From an uncultured bacterium (GTDB taxonomy: Bacteria > Bacillota > Clostridia > Oscillospirales > Oscillospiraceae), in assembly GCA_905214155.1 (NCBI GenBank), contig CAJMLC010000027.1, positions 1-15,856 on the forward strand: a stretch of DNA of 15,856 nt, written 5' to 3'. Positions 8,129 through 14,408 of the stretch are shown here, piece by piece (positions within the stretch are counted from its first letter, which is position 1; every line of letters starts with the position of its first letter). A model generated the notes under the pieces. It was not told the origin of the DNA. It did not search any database and saw only the letters and a list, made by a program, of their open reading frames with translations. The position numbers were made by a program, and so were the translations under genes.

Positions 8129-8722
8129 ATGACAGAACGGGAACGAATGCTGGCCGGAAAGCTCTACAATGCTGGCGACGCCGAGCTTCTTGCGCTGCGG
8201 CGGCATGCAAAGATGCTGCTCCGCCGGCTGGACAATGCAGAATCGGAGCAGCGTGAAGCGATCCTGCGGGAACTGTTTGGTGCGCTCGGCCAGGACTGCT
8301 GCATCGAGCCGGGGCTCTATGTCGATTACGGCTGTAATACGTATCTCGGAGACGCGGTGTACCTCAACTGCGACTGCGTCATTCTCGACGTGGCGCGCGT
8401 TGAGATCGGCGACCGTGCGGCCATCGGCCCGCGTGTCTGTCTCTGCACGGCGACGCATCCGATCGACCCCGGCGTGCGGGGCCGCGGGCTGGAATTGGGA
8501 AAACCCATCCGGCTCGGAGCCGACGTCTGGCTGGGCGCAAATGTTACGGTCAATCCCGGCGTCACGATCGGCGACGGCGCAGTCATCGGTTCCGGTTCCG
8601 TGGTGACGCGCGACATCCCGGCGCGCGTGATCGCTGCGGGCAATCCGTGCCGCGTCCTGCGCGAGATCGGCGAAGAAGAACGGCTCCTCTGGGAACAGCA
8701 GGAGCTGGAATACCTGAAATGA
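8129..8722 (+). CDS. Maltose/galactoside O-acetyltransferase-like enzyme (LbH fold)
   Basis: A 197-residue cytoplasmic acetyltransferase of the LacA/Maa/NodL group, which uses acetyl-CoA to acetylate a sugar hydroxyl. The N-terminal helical Mac-type domain begins TERERMLAGKLYNAGDAEL. Left-handed beta-helix repeats run from about 58 to 175. The segment CTATHPIDP holds the catalytic His110, and GADVWLGANVTVNPGVTIG is the typical late repeat. Length fits the family. The gene lies between two hairpins and starts only 22 bp after the first, leaving no space for its own promoter. It is therefore probably reached by readthrough from the glg operon, which would suit maltose or maltodextrin as substrate, though this is a guess. 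Specificity within the family is not readable. Confidence 0.92.
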   Translation: MTERERMLAGKLYNAGDAELLALRRHAKMLLRRLDNAESEQREAILRELFGALGQDCCIEPGLYVDYGCNTYLGDAVYLNCDCVILDVARVEIGDRAAIGPRVCLCTATHPIDPGVRGRGLELGKPIRLGADVWLGANVTVNPGVTIGDGAVIGSGSVVTRDIPARVIAAGNPCRVLREIGEEERLLWEQQELEYLK

Positions 8723-8723
8723 A

Positions 8724-8762
8724 AAAAGTATCCCCGGCGGGTCTCCCGCCGGGGATACTTTT
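8724..8762. terminator. Bidirectional terminator between convergent genes
   Basis: A perfect 18-bp stem (8724-8741 with 8745-8762) with a 3-nt loop TCT. A-rich and T-rich ends (AAAA...TTTT) form part of the stem, so a U-tract results on either strand. It begins right at the acetyltransferase stop codon and lies 25 bp past the htrA stop on the other strand, so it can end both transcripts. Confidence 0.92.
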
Positions 8763-8787
8763 GCTGTGGAGGAATTCGCAGAAAAAC

Positions 8788-10176
8788 TCAGTTGAAGAAG
8801 TTGAACGGGAAGCCGCCCTGGCCGTAGGAATAGCCATACTGCTGGCCGTCCTGCTGTTGCTGCTGCTGGCTGCTGTCCTGAGAAGACTGCGTGCTGTCCG
8901 TCTGCGGGAGCGCATCCTGCGTCTTTTCGCCGACGGTCAGCGTCAGCTCGAGCTCTTTACCCTGCCGGTAGATCGACAGCGTCAGCTCGTCGCCGATGGC
9001 CGCGCTCTTCACGGTGTTGACCAGATCGGTGCTGCCGGTGATGGCCGTGCCGTTGACGGCGGTGATGATGTCATTGACCTGCAGGCCGGAGGCCTCTGCC
9101 GGGCTGTCCGCCACGACCTCGGCGACCGCCGCGCCCTGCGGCAGGCCGAGCTGCTGGCTCTCGCTGCTCACGTTCTGGACGCGTACGCCGATGTAGGGCT
9201 TGACGATATAGCCGTTTTCAATGATGCTCTCCACGATGCTGCGCACGTCGTCGATCGGGATGGCGAAGCCGATGTTATCGATCGAGGCGGTGCCGCTCGA
9301 GCTGGAGCTGGAACCATATTTCGCGTTCGTGATGCCGACGACCTCGCCGTACATGTTAAACAGCGCGCCGCCGGAGTTGCCGGAGTTGATGGCCGCGTCG
9401 GTCTGGATCAGGCTCATGCGCAGGCCGTTCGAGAACGTGACCTCTCGATTCAGTGCGCTGACCATGCCGCTCGTCAGCGAGAACGTCAGCTCACCGAGCG
9501 GGTTGCCGATGGCGACGACCTGATCGCCGACGTGCAGCTCACCCGAGCTGCCAAGCACAACCGGCTGTAAGCCTGTCGCATCGATCTTCAGCACGGCGAT
9601 GTCGTTGTTCTCATCGTAGCCGATAAGCTTCGCGTCATAGCTGCTGCCGTCGTAGAGCGAGACGGTGATGGAGTTCGAATCCTCGACGACATGATAGTTC
9701 GTCAGGATATAGCCGTCCGCCGTCAGGATGAAGCCGGAGCCCGCCGCAGCGGACTGCGTCTGATAGCCCCAGTAGTTCGTGGTGATGGAGGTCGTGATGC
9801 CGACGGTCGAATTGACGTTCTCGGCGTAGACCTCTGCGGCGGTCAGCTCGCGGCTGGTGTCGACGTGCGCCACGGTCAGCGCCTCGGTCTCACGCTGCCC
9901 CTCGAAGAGGGTCGTGCCGTTGGCCGAGGCCTCCGACTGCGCCGCAGTCTCGGTCTGGGCGGTGGTCTGGCGCGAGCCGGTCAGGAGGGACGCGCCCACG
10001 CCGGACGCGCCGCCCACCAGCGCACAGGCCAGAAGCAAGGCCACGACCTTGCCTGCGCTGCCGCGCTTTTTCTGCGGATGCTGCTCCGGCTGATGCACCG
10101 GAGGATCCGGACTGAAGTTGTAGGAATAGCTCTGTTGATTTTCCACGGGACGATGTTCATTTTCATATTCGTACAT
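8788..10176 (-). CDS. htrA: Membrane-anchored HtrA/DegP-type serine protease with PDZ domain
   Basis: An S1C protease that degrades or refolds damaged proteins outside the membrane. The 462 residues comprise a polar cytoplasmic tail (1-42), one membrane helix (about 43-65), a Ser/Thr/Ala-rich linker, a trypsin-like domain (about 112-315) and one PDZ domain (about 325-418). The catalytic triad is His162 (TNYHVVED), Asp192 (NNDIAVLKI) and Ser268 (GNSGG). A low-complexity tail follows, with runs of Ser and six Gln, then a Tyr/Gly/Phe-rich end. AAGGAG (complement of 10185-10190) lies 8 bp before the ATG. It is convergent with the acetyltransferase gene and divergent from the ECF operon, whose last gene is a paralogous protease. 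Confidence 0.95.
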   Translation of the reverse strand: MYEYENEHRPVENQQSYSYNFSPDPPVHQPEQHPQKKRGSAGKVVALLLACALVGGASGVGASLLTGSRQTTAQTETAAQSEASANGTTLFEGQRETEALTVAHVDTSRELTAAEVYAENVNSTVGITTSITTNYWGYQTQSAAAGSGFILTADGYILTNYHVVEDSNSITVSLYDGSSYDAKLIGYDENNDIAVLKIDATGLQPVVLGSSGELHVGDQVVAIGNPLGELTFSLTSGMVSALNREVTFSNGLRMSLIQTDAAINSGNSGGALFNMYGEVVGITNAKYGSSSSSSGTASIDNIGFAIPIDDVRSIVESIIENGYIVKPYIGVRVQNVSSESQQLGLPQGAAVAEVVADSPAEASGLQVNDIITAVNGTAITGSTDLVNTVKSAAIGDELTLSIYRQGKELELTLTVGEKTQDALPQTDSTQSSQDSSQQQQQQDGQQYGYSYGQGGFPFNFFN

Positions 10177-10250
10177 ATCAAGGACTCCTTTCGGATGTGT
10201 GGTTTGCGGTTTTCAGATCGAAACGTGTTTGTGTTTCAATTTCTGATAAC

Positions 10251-10256
10251 AGTGTA
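10251..10256 (-). promoter_or_regulatory. Possible -10 element of htrA (activator-dependent)
   Basis: Read on the - strand, TACACT (4 of 6 match to TATAAT) lies about 75 bp before the htrA start codon. There is no -35 match at the normal distance. Instead, a TTTCAG hexamer of the 11-bp repeat array ends exactly 10 bp upstream. That is the spacing known for PhoB-type boxes, where the activator replaces the -35 contact. No other htrA promoter candidate looked better. Confidence 0.35.
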
Positions 10257-10266
10257 CCTCAGAATC

Positions 10267-10327
10267 CTGAAAGGATGCTGAAATTTTCCGAGAACGTTTT
10301 GTGAACACTTTGTGATATAGATGTGAA
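10267..10327. promoter_or_regulatory. Six hexamers at exact 11-bp period: candidate response-regulator array
   Basis: On the - strand the series is TTCACA, ATCACA, TTCACA, TTCTCG, TTTCAG, TTTCAG, each separated by 5 bp (+ strand positions 10322-10327, 10311-10316, 10300-10305, 10289-10294, 10278-10283, 10267-10272). The first three are nearly identical and the last two are identical to each other; the fourth is weak. One-turn spacing of direct repeats is typical of OmpR/PhoB-family tandem binding. One end lies 3 bp from the -35 of the ECF operon and the other 10 bp from the possible htrA -10. Confidence 0.5.
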
Positions 10328-10330
10328 GGG

Positions 10331-10360
10331 TTGACTTTTGATGCGATTGTCCGGTATTAT
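10331..10360 (+). promoter_or_regulatory. Sigma-A promoter of the DUF4430-ECF-htrA operon
   Basis: TTGACT at 10331-10336 (5 of 6) and TATTAT at 10355-10360 (5 of 6) are 18 bp apart. Transcription would start near 10367, giving a leader of about 48 nt. That leader is too short for a cobalamin riboswitch. The DUF4430 gene has AAGGGG (10403-10408) 6 bp before its ATG. Confidence 0.65.
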
Positions 10361-10369
10361 AAGATGTCG

Positions 10370-10388
10370 AATCATCGATACTATGATT
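10370..10388. promoter_or_regulatory. Inverted repeat over the transcription start of the ECF operon
   Basis: AATCAT (10370-10375) and ATGATT (10383-10388) form a perfect 6-bp inverted repeat around a 7-bp centre. It lies at about +4 to +22 of the predicted transcript, where a repressor could block initiation or a small RNA hairpin could form. The match is short and AT-rich, so chance is possible. Confidence 0.3.
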
Positions 10389-10414
10389 AAAATCAAGCAC
10401 ACAAGGGGCTTTTT

Positions 10415-10918
10415 ATGAAACGGATCAAGATTTTAGGGATGTTGTTTGCGGCGCTCTGTTTGCTGACCGCCTGCGGCGCGAAGCAGGAGCAGGTCGTCGC
10501 CGGGACGTGTACGGTGTCGATCTCCTGCCGGACGCTGGCGGACGCGCCCGAAAAATGCAAGGCGGACAAGCGGGAGCTGATCCCGGCGGACGGATGGATC
10601 CTGCCGGAGGAGACCGTGGAATTCTACGAGGGCGAGAGCGTCTTCGACGTGCTCCTGCGGGAGACAAAAAATCACAAAATTCACATGGAATACAGCGAAA
10701 CGCCGCTCTATCAGGCCGCCTATATCGAGGGCATCGGCAACCTCTACGAGTTTGACGCGGGCGAAGCGTCCGGCTGGATGTACAGCGTGAACGGCTGGTT
10801 CCCGAACTACGGGTGCAGCAAATACGCCGTCGCGGACGGCGACGTGATCGCGTGGGTCTACACCTGCGACCTTGGGCAGGACGTCGGCGGCGCGGATGCT
10901 GCGGGTGCGCAGCAATGA
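10415..10918 (+). CDS. DUF4430 (transcobalamin C-terminal-like) surface lipoprotein
   Basis: A 167-residue lipoprotein. A basic start (MKRIK), hydrophobic stretch and LLTAC lipobox place the lipidated Cys at residue 20, so it should be attached to the outer face of the membrane. The rest matches DUF4430: EFYEGESVFDVLLRE (69-83), then SGWMYSVNGWFPNYG (119-133) and VADGDVIAWVYT (139-150). This family corresponds to the C-terminal beta-domain of transcobalamin and intrinsic factor. The mature protein holds further cysteines at 32, 38, 48, 134 and 151. It is the first operon gene, and its stop overlaps the EcfT start as ATGA, so it is likely the extracellular substrate-capture partner of the transporter. 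Corrinoid binding is an inference from family and context. Confidence 0.88.
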   Translation: MKRIKILGMLFAALCLLTACGAKQEQVVAGTCTVSISCRTLADAPEKCKADKRELIPADGWILPEETVEFYEGESVFDVLLRETKNHKIHMEYSETPLYQAAYIEGIGNLYEFDAGEASGWMYSVNGWFPNYGCSKYAVADGDVIAWVYTCDLGQDVGGADAAGAQQ

Positions 10919-11790
10919 AAAACAGGGACGCGTTTTCGGCGTTTCATCCGGCGGTGCTCTGCGGCTATTATGCGCTGGTGCTGGTGTTTTCCATGTTCCT
11001 GACGCATCCGCTCTGCCTGGCGGCCTCGCTGCTGGGCGCGCTCAGCTATGCGGCAAAGCTGCGCGGCGGGCGGGCGGTGCTGCGCAGCCTCGCGTGGATG
11101 GCGCCGGTCTGGCTGCTGGCCGCGGCGGTGAACGTCCTTTTCAACCACGAGGGCGCAACGATTTTGACCTATTTCTCGTCCGGCAACCCGCTGACGCTCG
11201 AATCGATGCTCTATGGCCTGTCCGCGGGCGGGATGCTTGCGGCGGTGCTGCTCTGGTTCACGACGTATCAGGCCGTAATGACGTCGGACAAGTTTGTCTA
11301 TCTCTTTGGCCGCGCGATCCCCGCGCTGAGTCTGGTGCTGTCGATGACGCTGCGCTTTGTGCCAAAGTTCCGCGCACAGCTGCGCGCGGTGCAGCAGGCG
11401 CGGCAGTTCGCGTGCCATTCCGAAAAAACCGGCCCGATCCAGAAAGTCCGGACTTCTGTGGAAAATTTCTCGATTTTAGTGACGTGGAGCCTGGAAAATG
11501 CCGTAGAAACGGCGGATTCCATGCGCGCGCGCGGTTACGGCCTGCCGGGCCGGACGGCGTTTTCGATTTTCCGCTTTGAATCGCGCGACGCACGGCTGCT
11601 GGCATGGCTGCTGGCCTGCGGCGGCCTCGTCATTTTCGGCTGGGCCTCAGGTGCGCTCGCGTGGCGGTATTACCCGACGGTGCGCGGCGGCTTCACCGGT
11701 CTGACTGCGCTCTGCGCGGCGGCGGAGCTGGCGCTCGCGCTGACGCCGTGGGCCATAGATGCTTGGGAGGCAAGGAAATGGAATTCCTGA
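10915..11790 (+). CDS. ECF transporter transmembrane component T (EcfT/CbiQ family)
   Basis: The 291-residue membrane protein couples ATP hydrolysis by the ECF ATPases to the substrate-binding S component. Hydrophobic segments are seen near 15-46, 58-76, 98-119, 134-147, 226-244 and 262-281. A long polar coupling region (about 148-222) contains the ADSMRARGYGLPGRT signature (200-214) with the canonical Ala-Arg-Gly motif (205-207). The usual first Ala-Arg-Gly motif appears degenerate (QQARQFA, 160-166). The ATG overlaps the stop of the DUF4430 gene (ATGA); the frame is open 34 codons further upstream, but that part is an Arg-rich shadow. Its end overlaps the next gene by 13 bp. Confidence 0.9.
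   Translation: MKNRDAFSAFHPAVLCGYYALVLVFSMFLTHPLCLAASLLGALSYAAKLRGGRAVLRSLAWMAPVWLLAAAVNVLFNHEGATILTYFSSGNPLTLESMLYGLSAGGMLAAVLLWFTTYQAVMTSDKFVYLFGRAIPALSLVLSMTLRFVPKFRAQLRAVQQARQFACHSEKTGPIQKVRTSVENFSILVTWSLENAVETADSMRARGYGLPGRTAFSIFRFESRDARLLAWLLACGGLVIFGWASGALAWRYYPTVRGGFTGLTALCAAAELALALTPWAIDAWEARKWNS
11766..11770 (+). promoter_or_regulatory. Ribosome binding site that fixes the ECF fusion start
   Basis: GGAGG lies 7 bp before the ATG at 11778, inside the end of the EcfT gene. The frame is open for 58 more codons upstream, but those read as an Arg/Ala-rich shadow of EcfT, and the first ATPase domain begins right after this ATG (MEFLKIDNFSFAYPG). Confidence 0.85.
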
Positions 11791-14405
11791 AAATCGACAA
11801 TTTCAGCTTTGCCTACCCCGGACAGGACCAGGCGGCGCTGCGCGGCGTCTCGCTGACGGTGGAGCGCGGCGAGTTTCTCGTCCTCTGCGGGCCGTCCGGC
11901 TGTGGAAAGAGTACGCTGCTGCGGCAGCTCAAGCCCGCCATCGCGCCGCACGGCGAAAAAATGGGGCAGATCCTGCTGGACGGTCAGCCGTTGGCTAGCC
12001 TTTCTCAGCCGGACAGCAGCCGGAAAATCGGCTTTGTGCAGCAGAATGTAGATAATCAGCTCGTGACCGACAAGGTCTGGCACGAGCTGGCATTCGGGCT
12101 GGAAAGCCTCGGCTATGAGACGCCGGTCATCCGGCGGCGCGTGGCCGAGATGGCCTCGTTCTTCGGCATTGAGGACTGGTTTTACCGGGACGTGGCGTCC
12201 CTCTCCGGCGGGCAGAAGCAGATGCTGAATCTGGCGTCTGTGATGGTCATGCAGCCGGATCTTCTGATCCTGGACGAGCCGACGAGCCAGCTCGACCCGA
12301 TTGCGGCGTCGGAATTTCTGTCCGTCCTCGGGAAGATCAACCGCGAGCTTGGCACGACGGTGCTGCTCTGCGAGCACCGGCTGGAGGAGGCGTTCGCGCT
12401 CTGCTCCCGCGCGGCAGTGCTCGATCATGGAACATTGCTCTGTGCTGGAAAACCGGCGGAGATCGGAGCCATTCTGCGCACCTCCGGCCATGACATGTTC
12501 CTCGCAATGCCGGCGGCCATGCGCGTCTGGGGCGCGGTCGATTCCGGCGCGGCCTGTCCGGTGTCCGTCAGTGAAGGACGGAACTGGCTGGAAGCGTACG
12601 CAGCATCACACCCGCTCCGCCCGCTCCCGCCCGAGCAAGCAGCCCCCGTGTCACCGCAGACGGCGATCTCTGGAAAGGAGCTCTGGTTCCGCTACGAACA
12701 GGATGCCGTGGACGTGGTGCGCGGCCTGACGCTGACGGTGCGGCGCGGCGAGTTTCTTGCATTATTGGGCGGCAACGGCACCGGCAAGAGCACTACGCTG
12801 AAGCTGCTGGCCGGCGCCTTACAGCCCCAGCGCGGAAAGATCGCGCGAACAGGGCGCGCGGCGCTGCTCCCGCAGGATCCGCAGACGCTGCTCTCGAAAA
12901 AGACGGTACGCGAAGAGCTGCTGGAGTCCGGGAACCCGGAACTGGCGGGCGAGCTGGCCGCGCGGTGCGGCCTGACGGCGCTGCTGGAGCGCCATCCTTA
13001 TGACATTTCCGGCGGCGAGCAGCAGCGGCTGGCGCTGGCGAAGGTGCTTTTGAGCCAGCCGGACATCCTGCTGCTCGACGAGCCGACGAAGGGCCTGGAT
13101 GCAGCAAGTAAAGAAGAGATCGCTGCGATCCTGCATCAGGTGCGGGCACAAGGCGTGACGATCCTTTTGGTGAGCCACGACATCGAGTTCTGCGCGAAGC
13201 ATGCGACGCGCTGCGCGCTGCTGTTCGACGGGGCCATCGTGGCGGAGGATGCGCCGCGGGCGTTTTTCGCCGGGAGCAGCTTCTATACGACGGCGGCCAA
13301 CCGGATGGCGCGCGGGCTGCTGCCGGAGGCGGTCACGGTCGAAGACCTGATCGCGGCCTGCGGCGGAGCGATTCCCCCTGAGATGGAGCCGAAAGACTGG
13401 GACGGCGCTCCGCTGGACGCCGTGGAGGCGCAGGCCAGGCCGAAGCGTCCGCTCTGGAAACGCATCACGGCGGGCCTCTCGCTGCTGGGCGCGATCGGGC
13501 TGGCGATTTCCAGTCTTGGAAACAGCAGCCTCAGCGAGTTGGTCACAGCGGAAGGACTCGGCGCGGGCGCGCCGGGGATGCTCGGACGGTACGCCGGAAT
13601 GTTGGCGCTGCTGGTGCTGTTCGCGGCCCTGACCTACCGCAAAGCGCCGGAGCGGAAGCACGCGCTGACAAAGCCGCCGAAAAAGCGGCTATCCAGGCGA
13701 ACGGTCTGGACGGCTGTGGCAGTGTTCTTGCTGATCCCGGCGACACTGCTGCTCGGCTTTCAGGTCTGGCAGGTAAAAAACTATTACGTGCTGGCGGTGG
13801 CCGTGCTGCTGGAGGCGATGATCCCGTTTTTCCTGATCTTTGAGGGACGGAAGCCGCAGGCGCGGGAGCTCGTGGTGATCGCGGTGCTGTGCGCGCTGAA
13901 CATCGCGGGCCGTGCGGCGCTGTTTATGCTGCCGGAGTTCAAGCCGGTCGTGGCGCTGACGATTCTGGCGGGCGTGTCGTTCGGGGCGGAGAGCGGATTT
14001 CTCGTCGGGGCGATGACGATGCTGTGCTCGAACATGCTGTTCGGGCAGGGGCCGTGGACGCCGTGGCAGATGTTCGCGATGGGCCTGATCGGCTTCCTCG
14101 GCGGCGTCTGCTTCCACAACGGGCCGCTGCGGCCGGCGCGGCTGTCGCTCGCGATCTTCGGGGCAGTCTGCTCGGTGGTGGTCTACGGCGGGATCATGAA
14201 CCCGTCGACGGCGCTCATCTGGGCGCGGACGCTCGACTGGAAGGTGCTGCTGAGCTATTATCTCACGGGCATCCCGTGGGATCTGGTGCGCGGCGCAGCG
14301 ACGGCGCTGTTTTTGTGGTTTGGCGCGGAGCCGATGCTGGAAAAGCTGGAACGGATCCAGATCAAATATGGTCTGATGGAACACCGCGAGAACGCGGAGA
14401 GGTGA
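11778..14405 (+). CDS. Fused ECF ATPase-ATPase with C-terminal membrane S-component-like domain
   Basis: An 875-residue protein joining three transporter parts usually made separately. ATPase 1 (about 1-245) has GPSGCGKST (38-46), Q-loop QQN (88-90), LSGGQKQ (142-148), LLILDEPT (162-169) and His200. ATPase 2 (about 297-500) has GGNGTGKST (331-339), a Q-loop near 366, ISGGEQQR (410-417), LLLDEPT (431-437) and His467. Both sites keep Walker A, signature and Walker B, so both look active. A linker to about 558 leads to two hydrophobic segments (562-582, 601-620) and then about six more (643-855), including GRAALFMLPEFKPV and SNMLFGQGPWTPWQMF, typical of ECF S components. No break or frameshift is seen. 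It may carry the substrate specificity of the operon; corrinoid is a guess from DUF4430. Confidence 0.9.
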   Translation: MEFLKIDNFSFAYPGQDQAALRGVSLTVERGEFLVLCGPSGCGKSTLLRQLKPAIAPHGEKMGQILLDGQPLASLSQPDSSRKIGFVQQNVDNQLVTDKVWHELAFGLESLGYETPVIRRRVAEMASFFGIEDWFYRDVASLSGGQKQMLNLASVMVMQPDLLILDEPTSQLDPIAASEFLSVLGKINRELGTTVLLCEHRLEEAFALCSRAAVLDHGTLLCAGKPAEIGAILRTSGHDMFLAMPAAMRVWGAVDSGAACPVSVSEGRNWLEAYAASHPLRPLPPEQAAPVSPQTAISGKELWFRYEQDAVDVVRGLTLTVRRGEFLALLGGNGTGKSTTLKLLAGALQPQRGKIARTGRAALLPQDPQTLLSKKTVREELLESGNPELAGELAARCGLTALLERHPYDISGGEQQRLALAKVLLSQPDILLLDEPTKGLDAASKEEIAAILHQVRAQGVTILLVSHDIEFCAKHATRCALLFDGAIVAEDAPRAFFAGSSFYTTAANRMARGLLPEAVTVEDLIAACGGAIPPEMEPKDWDGAPLDAVEAQARPKRPLWKRITAGLSLLGAIGLAISSLGNSSLSELVTAEGLGAGAPGMLGRYAGMLALLVLFAALTYRKAPERKHALTKPPKKRLSRRTVWTAVAVFLLIPATLLLGFQVWQVKNYYVLAVAVLLEAMIPFFLIFEGRKPQARELVVIAVLCALNIAGRAALFMLPEFKPVVALTILAGVSFGAESGFLVGAMTMLCSNMLFGQGPWTPWQMFAMGLIGFLGGVCFHNGPLRPARLSLAIFGAVCSVVVYGGIMNPSTALIWARTLDWKVLLSYYLTGIPWDLVRGAATALFLWFGAEPMLEKLERIQIKYGLMEHRENAER

Positions 14406-14408
14406 CGA

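Noticed and set aside
6284..8458. Very long open frame on the - strand (724 codons) opposite the GH13 gene
   Set aside because: It is an Arg/Ala/Val/Asp-rich antisense shadow of GC-rich coding DNA with no recognisable domain, while the + strand carries a complete catalytic GH13 protein.
10361..10414. Cobalamin riboswitch in the leader of the ECF operon
   Set aside because: The leader is only about 48 nt and lacks the long conserved core such an RNA needs.
10813..10914. Upstream extension of the EcfT frame by 34 codons
   Set aside because: Arg-rich shadow of the DUF4430 gene; the ATGA overlap at 10915 is the natural start.
11604..11777. Upstream extension of the ECF fusion frame by 58 codons
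   Set aside because: The extension lies wholly inside the EcfT gene, is Arg/Ala-rich, and a GGAGG site sits 7 bp before the ATG at 11778, where the ATPase domain begins.
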